From Agrobacterium tumefaciens (lineage in GTDB: Bacteria; Pseudomonadota; Alphaproteobacteria; Rhizobiales; Rhizobiaceae): a stretch of 64,000 bases of DNA. Shown here one piece after another: positions 10,014 to 18,502 of this stretch. Below the pieces are notes generated by a model that was not told the origin of the DNA, made no database searches, and saw only the letters and a list, made by a program, of their open reading frames with translations. The DNA lies in the NCBI RefSeq assembly GCF_009649785.1, contig NZ_WJOK01000001.1, forward strand, positions 330,171 to 394,170, given 5' to 3'. How positions within the stretch are numbered: the first letter of the stretch is position 1; each line of letters begins with the position of its first letter. The position numbers were made by a program, and so were the translations under genes.

Positions 10014-10157
10014 CGGCGGTTTTCCTCAAACTCCTGTCCGCGAGGCGACAAGACCGCGCGGACCTCCAAAAACAGGTTGGCGACATGGATAAGCATTTTT
10101 CCCGCAAATACAACGGAGCAATGTTCATTATCACATGCACGCAAGGCATACCTTACG

Positions 10158-10173
10158 TTGACGTTAACGTAAA
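10158..10173. promoter_or_regulatory. LiuR-like palindromic operator upstream of etfBA
   Basis: TTGACGTTAACGTAAA is a 16-base palindrome with one mismatched pair, centred on TTAA. It resembles the ACGT-centred sites described for MerR-family LiuR regulators of branched-chain amino acid and acyl-CoA degradation in proteobacteria, a regulon that often includes etfBA. It lies 145 bases before the etfB start. The regulator assignment is inference. Confidence 0.5.
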
Positions 10174-10196
10174 TAATTTATCTCTTCGTCAACGGC

Positions 10197-10970
10197 TCAT
10201 CTGCTCCCGTCATAGCCCCGTTCGATTTGCGACAACCCCGCCGTTTGCGACGGATTCTTGAACTGCGCCGCCCTTGGCGGAACAATCGTGCGGTCGAACA
10301 GGGGAACGTCCGGCCGGCGCATGAAAATTACCATCACAGCCCCGGCCAATATGCCGCCCACATGTGCCCCCCAGGAAACATTTTCCTCAAGGCCAAGTGC
10401 CAGCATCAGAAATTGCTGTCCGATCCATAGCGCCAGCGGAATGAAGGCAGGCAAGGGCAACGGAATGCGCATGAACACCAGAACCCAGACGCGCACCTTG
10501 GGATGCAGGAGAAAATAGGCCGCGACGACGCCGGAAACAGCGCCTGATGCACCGATAAGCGGCCCTTCTGACATGGGTGCGACAAAGCCGTGCAACAGCG
10601 CGCCGGCTATGGCGCAGGCGATGTAAAAGATAAGGAAACGGAAGTGGCCGAGTGCGTCCTCGACGTTGTCGCCGAAGACCCACAGAAACAGCATATTGCC
10701 TGCCATGTGCCAGAAATCCAGATGCAGGAACGCATAGGTGACGACGGTCAGGTCATCCGGCACCACCTGCAAGGCGGGCTCCAGGTAGGCGTAGTCGAAC
10801 ACCACAGCCGGGATGAAACCGAGGCCGAGCGCTGCGGCATTGGCCTGGACGTCACTGGCAAGCACGCCGGTAAATAGCCATACCAGCACGTTGACCACGA
10901 TCAGGCCGATCGTGACATATTGCAGCCGGATATGTTTGAGGGAATTCGCATCGTGCAGCGGTATGAACAT
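10197..10970 (-). CDS. Rhomboid family intramembrane serine protease
   Basis: Membrane protease of 257 residues that cuts substrates within the bilayer. About six or seven hydrophobic segments are visible. Catalytic Ser lies in GASG (S142) and catalytic His in SWGAHVGG (H203), with the conserved HMAGN motif (residues 88-92) in TM2. The ATG at 10970 is chosen because MFIPLHDANSLKHIR is the usual rhizobial rhomboid N-terminus; a longer frame upstream overlaps the next gene. It follows the cobalamin adenosyltransferase gene by 32 bases and probably belongs to that operon. The substrate is unknown. Confidence 0.9.
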   Translation of the reverse strand: MFIPLHDANSLKHIRLQYVTIGLIVVNVLVWLFTGVLASDVQANAAALGLGFIPAVVFDYAYLEPALQVVPDDLTVVTYAFLHLDFWHMAGNMLFLWVFGDNVEDALGHFRFLIFYIACAIAGALLHGFVAPMSEGPLIGASGAVSGVVAAYFLLHPKVRVWVLVFMRIPLPLPAFIPLALWIGQQFLMLALGLEENVSWGAHVGGILAGAVMVIFMRRPDVPLFDRTIVPPRAAQFKNPSQTAGLSQIERGYDGSR

Positions 10971-11002
10971 CGAATGCCCTTCGTTTGTGCGAGAGATAGG
11001 CT

Positions 11003-11596
11003 TTAGCGGTTCTTGCCGGGAACCCACAATATGTCAGCCTTGCCCATGTCATTGGCAAACCGGGCGGCAACGAACAGGAAGTCGGACAGGCGGTTGACAT
11101 ATTTCAGCGCTTCCGGGCTGACGATCTCGTTTTCAGCAACCGAGAGTTCCACCATGAGCCGTTCCGCGCGTCGGCAGATCGTGCGCGCCAGATGCAGATT
11201 GGCCGCCGCCGCATTGCCGCCCGGCAGCACGAAGGAGGTCAGCGGCTCAATTGCGGAGTTGAGGTCGTCGATTTCGTTTTCCAGCCGCGTGACCTGGCTC
11301 TCGATAATGCGCAGCGGTTCGTAGGCTGGCGGCTCGTCGGTTTCCGGGGTCGCGAGATCCGCGCCGAGGTCGAACATGTCGTTCTGGATGCGGAACAGCA
11401 TGGAATCCAGCTTTTCCATGCTGGCAATATCAGTGTTGGCGGTATGCAGCCGCGCCACGCCGATCGCCGAATTCGTTTCGTCCACCGTGCCATAGGCCTC
11501 GACGCGAAGATCGTGCTTCAGGCGGCGGGGACCGGACACCAGCGCCGTCGTGCCCTTGTCGCCGGTGCGGGTGTAGATCTTGTTCAGCTTCACCAT
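11003..11596 (-). CDS. PduO-type cob(I)alamin adenosyltransferase
   Basis: Transfers the adenosyl group of ATP to cob(I)alamin to make adenosylcobalamin. The 197 residues carry the N-terminal ATP-binding motif YTRTGDKGTTALVSG, the corrin-contacting segment around FVLPGG and the signature RTICRRAERLMVEL of the PduO family. The product is the cofactor of the methylmalonyl-CoA mutase encoded at 22073. The start at 11596 is preferred because it lies one base after the stop of the HIG1-like gene with GGTGG before it; an in-frame start 12 bases earlier would overlap that gene. Confidence 0.92.
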   Translation of the reverse strand: MVKLNKIYTRTGDKGTTALVSGPRRLKHDLRVEAYGTVDETNSAIGVARLHTANTDIASMEKLDSMLFRIQNDMFDLGADLATPETDEPPAYEPLRIIESQVTRLENEIDDLNSAIEPLTSFVLPGGNAAAANLHLARTICRRAERLMVELSVAENEIVSPEALKYVNRLSDFLFVAARFANDMGKADILWVPGKNR

Positions 11597-11597
11597 G

Positions 11598-11795
11598 TCA
11601 GCGTCCACCGCCGGTGAGCCAAAGGGTCAGCATGATGAGCACGATGGCGATGGCCTGCAACAGAAGGCGAAGCTGCATCAACTTGTTGGAGCGGTTGGCG
11701 TCTTGGCCCTTCAGCATGTTGAAAAGGCCTCGTATCAGCACGATGACAACGAGGCCCATAACGATAAGGGCCAGAACAGTGGTGAAGCCGGACAT
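11598..11795 (-). CDS. HIG1-domain small membrane protein
   Basis: Protein of 65 residues with two hydrophobic helices (about residues 4-25 and 43-62) joined by a basic loop, FNMLKGQDANRSNKLMQLRLLLQ. This loop matches the HIG1 (hypoxia-induced gene 1, Rcf1-like) domain, which in mitochondria associates with cytochrome oxidase complexes. The bacterial role is not established. It is directly followed by the adenosyltransferase gene with one base between, so the two are translationally linked. Confidence 0.8.
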   Translation of the reverse strand: MSGFTTVLALIVMGLVVIVLIRGLFNMLKGQDANRSNKLMQLRLLLQAIAIVLIMLTLWLTGGGR

Positions 11796-11812
11796 TTAGG
11801 GGGTACTCCTCC

Positions 11813-12646
11813 TCAATCGAATCTGCGCAGCAGACGATAGAACAGTCCGGCAGGCAAGAGCCGTTTCAGCAACAGCCCCTGTTTGGCGGGAACGGTGACG
11901 GGATAATGCGGTTTTGGCTTTGCGGCGGTCAGGGCGTGTTTCAGCACGGCATAAACGGCATCGGGGCCAAGCTTGTGGCGGTTGACCGGGCCGGACCCAT
12001 CCATCCGCGCCAGCTGACGCTTGTATTCCACAGCATGGGCCGAGTTTTCCAGATCGATCTTGTCCCTGACGTGGGCAAGCGCCGTCGTGGTGAATTTCGA
12101 CGTGATCGGCCCCGGTTCGATCAGGCTCACATGGATGCCGCTGCCCTGAAGTTCCATGCGCAGCGTGACGCCAAGGCCCTCGATCGCGAATTTCGATGCG
12201 GTATAGGCACCACGATAACGATAGGGAACGAGGCCGAGAATGGAGGAGCAATGCACGATGCGCCCTGAACCGTGCTGGCGCATGAAGGGAATGACCCGCC
12301 GCGTCAGATCGTGCCAGCCGAAGACGTTGGTTTCGAATTGCTGCCGCAGTGCTTCCACCGGCAGATCCTCCACAGCACCCGGCTGGCCATAGGCGCCGTT
12401 GTTGAACAGCGCATCGATGCGGCCTCCGGTTCTGGCCGCAACCGTATCCACGAGAGCCGCGATGGTTTCGGGCTTGGTATAGTCCATGATCAGGGTTTCT
12501 ATGCCCTCATTTTCGAGCGCGGCCATATCGACGATGCGGCGCACGGTGGCAAACACTCTCCAGCCGTCGCGGTGAAGCGCGCCGGCACAATGGGCTCCGA
12601 TGCCCGAGGAACATCCGGTAATTATGATGACGGGTTTTTCAGGCAT
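11813..12646 (-). CDS. Short-chain dehydrogenase/reductase
   Basis: NAD(P)-dependent oxidoreductase of 277 residues with the classical SDR cofactor motif TGCSSGIG near the N-terminus, NNGAYG, the catalytic Ser in HCSSILG and the catalytic Tyr/Lys in YTASKFA. The substrate cannot be read from sequence; an extended C-terminal tail of about 80 residues resembles the family members often labelled as SDR YciK/DltE-like. It ends 18 bases before the HIG1-like gene and may lead that operon. It is divergent from the BrkB-type gene, with about 180 bases between the chosen starts. Confidence 0.88.
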   Translation of the reverse strand: MPEKPVIIITGCSSGIGAHCAGALHRDGWRVFATVRRIVDMAALENEGIETLIMDYTKPETIAALVDTVAARTGGRIDALFNNGAYGQPGAVEDLPVEALRQQFETNVFGWHDLTRRVIPFMRQHGSGRIVHCSSILGLVPYRYRGAYTASKFAIEGLGVTLRMELQGSGIHVSLIEPGPITSKFTTTALAHVRDKIDLENSAHAVEYKRQLARMDGSGPVNRHKLGPDAVYAVLKHALTAAKPKPHYPVTVPAKQGLLLKRLLPAGLFYRLLRRFD

Positions 12647-12828
12647 CTATGCCGCTCCGGAAAGCCGAATGTTGCGCTGGCCCGATGGTCCGGCCTGTGA
12701 AAATTGTATTGCGCAAAATCTGTATGCCTGCGGGAACCGAAAGGCGGGCTTGTGCGCTGTACAAAGTAGAGCTGACTTCCCATATTCGGGGCGAAGTTAC
12801 AAATGAAATGCCGATGAATGGAGGCGAC

Positions 12829-13746
12829 ATGGTTGCCGCAGTGCGCCTGGCAGGCAAGGTTGCCTTCGATGCCTATTCTCATTTTGCCGAGGATGACGGC
12901 TGGGCGATGGCGAGCCACATGGCGCTTTCCATCCTGCTGGCGCTGTTCCCGTTCCTGATTTTCGGCACGGCTTTGGCCGGTTTTCTGGGGGCTGACCAGT
13001 TTTCCGAGACGGCGGTGCATCTGATTTTTGACACCTGGCCGGAAGCGATCGCAGGTCCGCTTGCTGCGCAGGTGCAGCAGGTCCTGACCATTCCGCGCGG
13101 CGGACTGCTGACGATTTCGGTGCTGGCGGCCGCATATTTTGCCTCCAACGGCGTCGAGGCGCTCAGAATCTCGCTCAACCGCGCCTATCGCGTCACGGAA
13201 ACGCGCTGGTGGTACATCACCCGTCTTCTCAGTCTGCTTTATGTATTGATCGCAGTGGTAGTCTTTACCGGCATCAGTATCGTACTTGTTGCGGTGCCGG
13301 TCGCAACGTCCTTTGCCGAACAGCGGTTTCCCTGGCTGACGGATGCGCTGAACACGGTTTCCAGCCTCGGACTTTACGGCACCATCGTCGTTCTGACGGT
13401 CGGGCTGGTGGCGGCGCATCTGTGGCTTCCGGCCGGCAAACGCCGCATCTGGGATGTCTGGCCCGGCATTCTGCTGACAATGATCTTCTGGGTCATCGGC
13501 GCGGCGATCTTTGCCTATTACCTCTCCACCTTCGCCAATTATGCCGCCACCTACGCCGGTCTGGCCTCGGTGATGGTGGTTCTGGTGTTTCTTTACATGG
13601 TGGGTGTCATCTTCATGCTGGGTGCGGAAGTGAATGCCGCTCTGATGAAATACAAGGTCCGGCAGATCATCCGCCGCAATATCTCCGGCAACAGTGCGCG
13701 CCGCGAGCAGGTGCTAGAGGAGCCCGACAAGCCGGCGGATATCTGA
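12829..13746 (+). CDS. YihY/BrkB family inner membrane protein
   Basis: Polytopic membrane protein of 305 residues in the YihY/virulence factor BrkB family (once mislabelled RNase BN). About six hydrophobic helices are visible, with the family motifs DDGWAMASHMALSILLALFPFL near the start and PNYAATYAG-like FANYAATYAGLASVMVVLVFLY near the end. Function is not established. The ATG at 12829 is chosen because GGAGG sits four bases before it; the frame is open for another 180 bases upstream but without comparable ribosome sites. Its last 33 bases overlap the convergent gluQRS gene. Confidence 0.87.
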   Translation: MVAAVRLAGKVAFDAYSHFAEDDGWAMASHMALSILLALFPFLIFGTALAGFLGADQFSETAVHLIFDTWPEAIAGPLAAQVQQVLTIPRGGLLTISVLAAAYFASNGVEALRISLNRAYRVTETRWWYITRLLSLLYVLIAVVVFTGISIVLVAVPVATSFAEQRFPWLTDALNTVSSLGLYGTIVVLTVGLVAAHLWLPAGKRRIWDVWPGILLTMIFWVIGAAIFAYYLSTFANYAATYAGLASVMVVLVFLYMVGVIFMLGAEVNAALMKYKVRQIIRRNISGNSARREQVLEEPDKPADI

Positions 13747-14613
13747 CGGCGTTTTTCCTTCCGCCCGAAGCGCTGAAAGGCCGGTGCTGCCTTCGCTTTT
13801 CGAGAGCTTGCGCCCATCAGCACCCAAAATCAGTCGGTGGTGGTGATAGGCGGGTGGCGGCAGGTCCAGCAATTGTTGCAGCAGCCGGTGAATGGCGGTT
13901 GCGTTAAACAGATCCATGCCGCGCACCACATGGGTGATGCCTTGCAGCGCGTCATCCAACACCACGGAAAGATGATAGCTCGAGGGGGCGTCGGAGCGCG
14001 ACAGCACCACATCGCCCCACAGCGCCGGCAAAGCTTCGATTTCCCCGGTCTGCCCGTCGCCGCTCTCGCGCCAGAACAGCTTGCTGTGCAAGGTGCGGAC
14101 CGCCTTTTCCATGTCGAGCCGCCAGGCGTGTTGCCTGCCTGATGCCAGAAGTTCGGCCCGTTCCGCCTGCGGCCTTTGCCGATCTATTGCGGGGTAAAGC
14201 GGCGCGCCGTCGGGATCGCGCGGCCAGAGCCTTCCCTCTGCCTCAAAGGCCCTGACAACGGCTTTCGTCTCACCCCGGCTTAAGAAGGCGGGATAGGCGA
14301 GGTCGGCCTCGACCAGCCTGTCGAGTGCTGTGCGATACTCATCGAAGTGCTCCGATTGCCGCCGCACCGGCTTTTCCCATTCCAGTCCCAGCCAGCCAAG
14401 ATCATCATAGATCGCCTGCTCCAGCTCCGGAGTGCAGCGCGTCTGGTCGATATCTTCGATGCGCAGCAGAAAATGGCCACTGTTTTCCCGCATCATGTCG
14501 TGGTTCAGAAAAGCGGAAAGCGCATGGCCCAGATGCAGGGCGCCATTGGGGCTGGGCGCAAAACGATAAACCGGTTTTTGACGGACGGGCGAAGGCATGG
14601 TTTCTTCTGCCAT
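13714..14613 (-). CDS. gluQ: tRNA glutamyl-Q(34) synthetase GluQRS
   Basis: Catalytic-domain paralogue of glutamyl-tRNA synthetase that attaches glutamate to queuosine at position 34 of tRNA-Asp. The 299 residues contain the class I signature RFAPSPNGALHLGHALSA (HIGH equivalent HLGH), RIEDID, and the KMSKS equivalent KLSKS, and no anticodon-binding domain. A start at 14613 (MAEETMPSPVRQ) is used; 14598 is an alternative. The gene overlaps the convergent BrkB-type gene by 33 bases. It is divergent from the glycosylase gene with 57 bases between starts. Confidence 0.92.
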   Translation of the reverse strand: MAEETMPSPVRQKPVYRFAPSPNGALHLGHALSAFLNHDMMRENSGHFLLRIEDIDQTRCTPELEQAIYDDLGWLGLEWEKPVRRQSEHFDEYRTALDRLVEADLAYPAFLSRGETKAVVRAFEAEGRLWPRDPDGAPLYPAIDRQRPQAERAELLASGRQHAWRLDMEKAVRTLHSKLFWRESGDGQTGEIEALPALWGDVVLSRSDAPSSYHLSVVLDDALQGITHVVRGMDLFNATAIHRLLQQLLDLPPPAYHHHRLILGADGRKLSKSEGSTGLSALRAEGKTPSDIRRLVGLL

Positions 14614-14670
14614 GTTTTGAAGCGCCTCGCCACCCGGTGCCGGGCCAACGTGAATATGGGCTGTGCAGAC

Positions 14671-15318
14671 ATGAAAATCATCAGGGGCCTCGACGATATC
14701 AGCGAAGGTCTGGCGCATCTTGCCCGCCTCGATCCGGCTCTTAGCCTTATTATCGAAAAAGCCGGTCCGTTGGAGTTGCGTATTCACGAGCCCGGCTTTG
14801 CGGGCCTTGCCCATATCGTCGTGTCGCAGATGGTGTCGCGCGCCAGCGCCAACGCCATATGGGTCCGTATCCTTGCCGGCACGGGCGGGGCGGTGACGGC
14901 GGAAAACTATCTGGCGGTGCCGGAAGAATTGCGCGCCACATTCGGCCTTTCCCGGGCCAAGGCAACAACGCTGGAAGGGTTGGCGCACGCGGTTGCGGAT
15001 GGCCGCATCGATCTTGATGCCGTCAGTCGCAAGGAAGCGGATGTGGCCCTTTCTGAGCTGGTGGCGCTTCGCGGCATTGGTCCGTGGACGGCGGAAGTAT
15101 ATCTGATGTTCTGCGGCGGCCACCCCGACATTTTTCCGGTTGGCGATGTGGCGCTGCGGGCTGCGGTGGGCCACGCGCTTTCGCTCGAGGCACGGCCGGA
15201 TGCGAAATGGTTGGCGGCGCGGGCGGAACTCTGGACGCCCTGGCGCTCCGTCGCCGCCCGGCTGTTCTGGGGCTACTATGCAAATATCATGCGGCGCGCG
15301 ATGGTGCCGCTACCCTGA
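14671..15318 (+). CDS. DNA-3-methyladenine glycosylase II (AlkA-like)
   Basis: Base-excision repair glycosylase of 215 residues that removes alkylated purines. The helix-hairpin-helix motif LRGIGPWTAEVYLMF is followed by the catalytic Asp in FPVGDVALR, the standard HhH-GPD arrangement, and the C-terminal WTPWRSVAARLFWGYY is typical of alphaproteobacterial AlkA-like proteins. It lacks the extra N-terminal domain of E. coli AlkA. ATG at 14671 (MKIIRGLDDISEG) is preferred; 14656 is also possible. Confidence 0.92.
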   Translation: MKIIRGLDDISEGLAHLARLDPALSLIIEKAGPLELRIHEPGFAGLAHIVVSQMVSRASANAIWVRILAGTGGAVTAENYLAVPEELRATFGLSRAKATTLEGLAHAVADGRIDLDAVSRKEADVALSELVALRGIGPWTAEVYLMFCGGHPDIFPVGDVALRAAVGHALSLEARPDAKWLAARAELWTPWRSVAARLFWGYYANIMRRAMVPLP

Positions 15319-15333
15319 TATGGCCGCGCGGCG

Positions 15334-16752
15334 CTAGAAGTCTGCGATCCGGTAGGGCAAGGCCCCACGTGAGAGATGATCGACATGTAGTTTGCGTTTT
15401 AGCGGCGGTACGGCGCGCTGCACGCAGTCGACCCTTTCGCAAACCCGGCAGGAAACGCCGATGGGCTTGAAGGAGGCGGCATTGGCGAGATCGAGTGTAT
15501 CGGCATAGACGAAATTCTGCGCATGGGAAATTTCGCAGCCGAGCGCGATGGCATAGCGTGGCCTGTCCGTGTTGAAACCGGCGCCGGCTTTTTCGATCTG
15601 TGTGGCGATGGAAAGATAGCGCACGCCGTCAGGTGTTTCCGCCAGCTGGCGTACTATCCTGTCGGAGCTTTCGAAGGCCTGATGAATGTTCCAGAGCGGA
15701 CAGGCCGCGCCGAAACGGGCAAATTGCAGCCTTGTGGCGCTGTGGCGTTTGGTGATGTTGCCAGCCCGGTCGATCTTGGCGAAAAAGATCGGTACGCCTT
15801 TCTGACCAGGGCGTTGCAAAGTGCTGAGCCTGTGGGCCACCTGTTCAAGGCTCGCGCCGAAGCGCACGGCCAGAAGTTCCAGATCGTGGCGCAATTCCTG
15901 CGCGGCCCGGTGAAATTGCCCATATGGCAGGATCAGCGCGGCGGCGAAATAGTTGTGAAGGCCGATGCGACAGATTTCCGCGGCTTCGGCGCTACGGAAA
16001 CCGGCGCCGGCCAGCACTCTGTCCACGGTTGCTCCCGCATGAAGCTGGGCGATCTGAAGCGCAAGCTGAAAACAGCGGGTCGGTACTGCCATGTAGGAAC
16101 TGAGCGCCAGCGTTTTGCCGGCCGGATCGAAATGCCGGATCAATCCGCCCGCCGCCTCCGTTCTGGTGATATGGACACCGAAGCGGCTGCGTAGATGGGC
16201 CGCGAGAATGCCGTAGGTCTCGCCGCCCTCTATCTCCAGTTCGTATGCAAGTTCTTCCGCCAGAAGATCGATCTCGGCAACGTAATTGTCGACGAAGTGG
16301 AAGAAATCGCGGACCTCTTCGTAAGGTGTTCTTTCCACCTGCGCGGTTCCCCGCCCCAGCCTGTCATCCAGCTGCACCAGCTGCTCGCTATTTTGCCGGT
16401 AGGCCTGGTGGGCGCGCAAAAGCGCATGGGCAAAACCCGGTGCGTTCTGCGCAATCAGCTTCAGCTCCTGCAGCCCGGGCTCGTAATTCAGGAACAGCGG
16501 GTCTTTCAGGGCCTCGCGCACAGCGGAAACCAGCCGGTCGTTTTCGCCGGTTGCCAGCTCCGTCACGTCGAGCTGGAATTTTTCCACCAGCGTCACCAGA
16601 ACGCTGGCGGAAACGGGTCGCTGATTGTTTTCGATCTGGTTCAGATAACTGGCCGAAATGCCGAGCCGTTCGGCAAACTGTGCCTGCGTGGCGCGGGCGT
16701 TTTCGCGAAGGCCGTGGACCTTGCGGCCGATGAAGAGCTTTTCCATAGCCAT
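15334..16752 (-). CDS. pccR: ScfR-family regulator of propionyl-CoA metabolism (PccR-like)
   Basis: XRE-type regulator of 472 residues with an N-terminal helix-turn-helix (about residues 10-65, AQFAERLGISASYLNQIE) and a large C-terminal region ending in a Cys-bearing domain (SCRVCERVDCVQRAVPP). This is the short-chain fatty acyl-CoA regulator (ScfR) layout, whose members include PccR of Rhodobacter, controlling propionyl-CoA carboxylase, and RamB. It is divergent from pccB with 117 bases between starts, and TTGCAA boxes overlap its own start. The ATG at 16752 is chosen over a longer frame that would run through those boxes. The role as regulator of the pcc genes is inferred from context and family. 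Confidence 0.85.
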   Translation of the reverse strand: MAMEKLFIGRKVHGLRENARATQAQFAERLGISASYLNQIENNQRPVSASVLVTLVEKFQLDVTELATGENDRLVSAVREALKDPLFLNYEPGLQELKLIAQNAPGFAHALLRAHQAYRQNSEQLVQLDDRLGRGTAQVERTPYEEVRDFFHFVDNYVAEIDLLAEELAYELEIEGGETYGILAAHLRSRFGVHITRTEAAGGLIRHFDPAGKTLALSSYMAVPTRCFQLALQIAQLHAGATVDRVLAGAGFRSAEAAEICRIGLHNYFAAALILPYGQFHRAAQELRHDLELLAVRFGASLEQVAHRLSTLQRPGQKGVPIFFAKIDRAGNITKRHSATRLQFARFGAACPLWNIHQAFESSDRIVRQLAETPDGVRYLSIATQIEKAGAGFNTDRPRYAIALGCEISHAQNFVYADTLDLANAASFKPIGVSCRVCERVDCVQRAVPPLKRKLHVDHLSRGALPYRIADF

Positions 16753-16784
16753 GTTGCAACTTTGCAAAAGTAAATATTGCAAAT
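16753..16784. promoter_or_regulatory. TTGCAA boxes, predicted PccR operator
   Basis: Three TTGCAA cores lie at 16754-16759, 16762-16767 (as TTTGCAAA) and 16777-16782 (as ATTGCAAAT). Paired TTTGCAAA motifs are the reported type of binding site of PccR in Rhodobacter. Here the boxes abut the start codon of the pccR-like gene and lie about 90-115 bases before pccB, suiting both autoregulation and control of pccB. Confidence 0.65.
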
Positions 16785-16869
16785 ATTTATGCCACGCATA
16801 CGCGCACGATCAAGGCTTCTAGGCGAATGTTTTCTAAGCTATTGATTTGAGGAAACGCATGGAGGAAAC

Positions 16870-18402
16870 ATGCCCAGCATTCTGGAGCAATTGCAGACGC
16901 GCCGCGACGAAGCGCGGCTCGGCGGCGGCGTCAAGCGCATTGAGGCGCAGCATGCCAAGGGCAAGCTGACGGCGCGCGAGCGCATCGATGTGTTGCTGGA
17001 TGAAGGTTCCTTCGAAGAGTACGACATGTACGTTACCCACCGGGCGGTGGATTTCGGCATGGCCGAACAGAAGGTGGCGGGCGATGGCGTCGTTACCGGC
17101 TGGGGCACCATCAACGGCCGGCAGGTCTATGTTTTCAGCCAGGATTTTACCGTGCTCGGCGGTTCGCTGTCGGAAACCCATGCCCAGAAAATCTGCAAGA
17201 TCATGGATATGGCCGTGCGCAACGGCGCGCCCGTGATTGGCCTCAACGACAGTGGCGGCGCGCGCATTCAGGAAGGTGTTGCTTCGCTCGGCGGTTATGC
17301 CGACGTTTTCAAGCGCAACGTCATCGCCTCCGGTGTCGTGCCTCAAATCTCTGTCATCATGGGGCCGTGTGCCGGTGGTGCCGTTTATTCGCCTGCCATG
17401 ACCGACTTCATCTTCATGGTGCGCGATACCTCCTACATGTTCGTAACCGGGCCGGATGTGGTGAAGACCGTGACCAACGAGATCGTCACGGCGGAAGAGC
17501 TGGGCGGCGCCTCCACACACACCAAAAAATCCTCCGTTGCCGATGGCGCCTATGAAAACGACATCGAGACACTTGAGCATGTGCGCCTGCTTTTCGATTT
17601 CCTGCCGCTGAATAATCGGGAAAAACCGCCAGTCCGGCCTTTTCATGACGATCCCGCACGGTTGGAAGCGCGCCTCGATACGCTGATCCCCGACAGTTCC
17701 AACAAGCCATACGATATGAAGGAACTGATCCATGCGCTCGCCGACGAGGGCGATTTCTTCGAGTTGCAGGAGGCGTTTGCCAGAAACATCATCACCGGTT
17801 TCATGCGTCTGGAAGGCCAGACGGTAGGCGTCGTCGCAAACCAGCCGATGGTGCTGGCCGGGTGTCTGGATATTGACAGCTCACGCAAGGCCGCCCGCTT
17901 CGTGCGCTTCTGCGATGCCTTCAACATTCCCCTGCTGACACTGGTGGATGTGCCCGGTTTCCTGCCGGGAACGGCGCAGGAATATGGCGGCGTCATCAAG
18001 CACGGCGCGAAACTGCTGTTTGCCTATTCTGAGGCGACGGTTCCGATGGTGACGCTAATTACCCGCAAGGCCTATGGTGGCGCTTATGACGTGATGGCCT
18101 CGAAACATATCGGCGCTGATGTGAACTATGCCTGGCCGACTGCGGAAATCGCTGTCATGGGCGCAAAAGGGGCCGCGGAAATCCTCTATCGCTCGGAGCT
18201 TTCCGATCCGGACAAGATCGCCGCGCGCACAAGGGAATATGAGGAGCGTTTCGCCAATCCCTTCGTGGCGGCAGAGCGTGGTTTCATCGATGAGGTCATC
18301 ATGCCGCATTCCTCGCGCCGCCGCATCGCCCGTGCCTTTGCTTCGCTGCGGGGCAAGAACGTCGAAACCCGCTGGAAAAAGCACGATACCATTCCGCTCT
18401 GA
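16870..18402 (+). CDS. pccB: Propionyl-CoA carboxylase, beta (carboxyltransferase) subunit
   Basis: Transfers CO2 from carboxybiotin to propionyl-CoA, giving (S)-methylmalonyl-CoA. At 510 residues it has the normal length. The two crotonase-like halves and their oxyanion glycines are present: [16 protein letters not shown] in the N-terminal half, and [16 protein letters not shown] plus [10 protein letters not shown] in the C-terminal half. The segment [13 protein letters not shown] is also conserved. GGAGGAAAC precedes the ATG. It pairs with the biotinylated pccA subunit 1.5 kb downstream on the same strand. Confidence 0.96.
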   Translation: MPSILEQLQTRRDEARLGGGVKRIEAQHAKGKLTARERIDVLLDEGSFEEYDMYVTHRAVDFGMAEQKVAGDGVVTGWGTINGRQVYVFSQDFTVLGGSLSETHAQKICKIMDMAVRNGAPVIGLNDSGGARIQEGVASLGGYADVFKRNVIASGVVPQISVIMGPCAGGAVYSPAMTDFIFMVRDTSYMFVTGPDVVKTVTNEIVTAEELGGASTHTKKSSVADGAYENDIETLEHVRLLFDFLPLNNREKPPVRPFHDDPARLEARLDTLIPDSSNKPYDMKELIHALADEGDFFELQEAFARNIITGFMRLEGQTVGVVANQPMVLAGCLDIDSSRKAARFVRFCDAFNIPLLTLVDVPGFLPGTAQEYGGVIKHGAKLLFAYSEATVPMVTLITRKAYGGAYDVMASKHIGADVNYAWPTAEIAVMGAKGAAEILYRSELSDPDKIAARTREYEERFANPFVAAERGFIDEVIMPHSSRRRIARAFASLRGKNVETRWKKHDTIPL

Positions 18403-18502
18403 CCTGCTCTGGGGCTGGAAAAATACTTTGGCCACCTTACTATAATGATGTTCAGGCGCCCGACCTTCGGTGCCCTCCCGAAACGCACAAGGACTGATTT
18501 TT

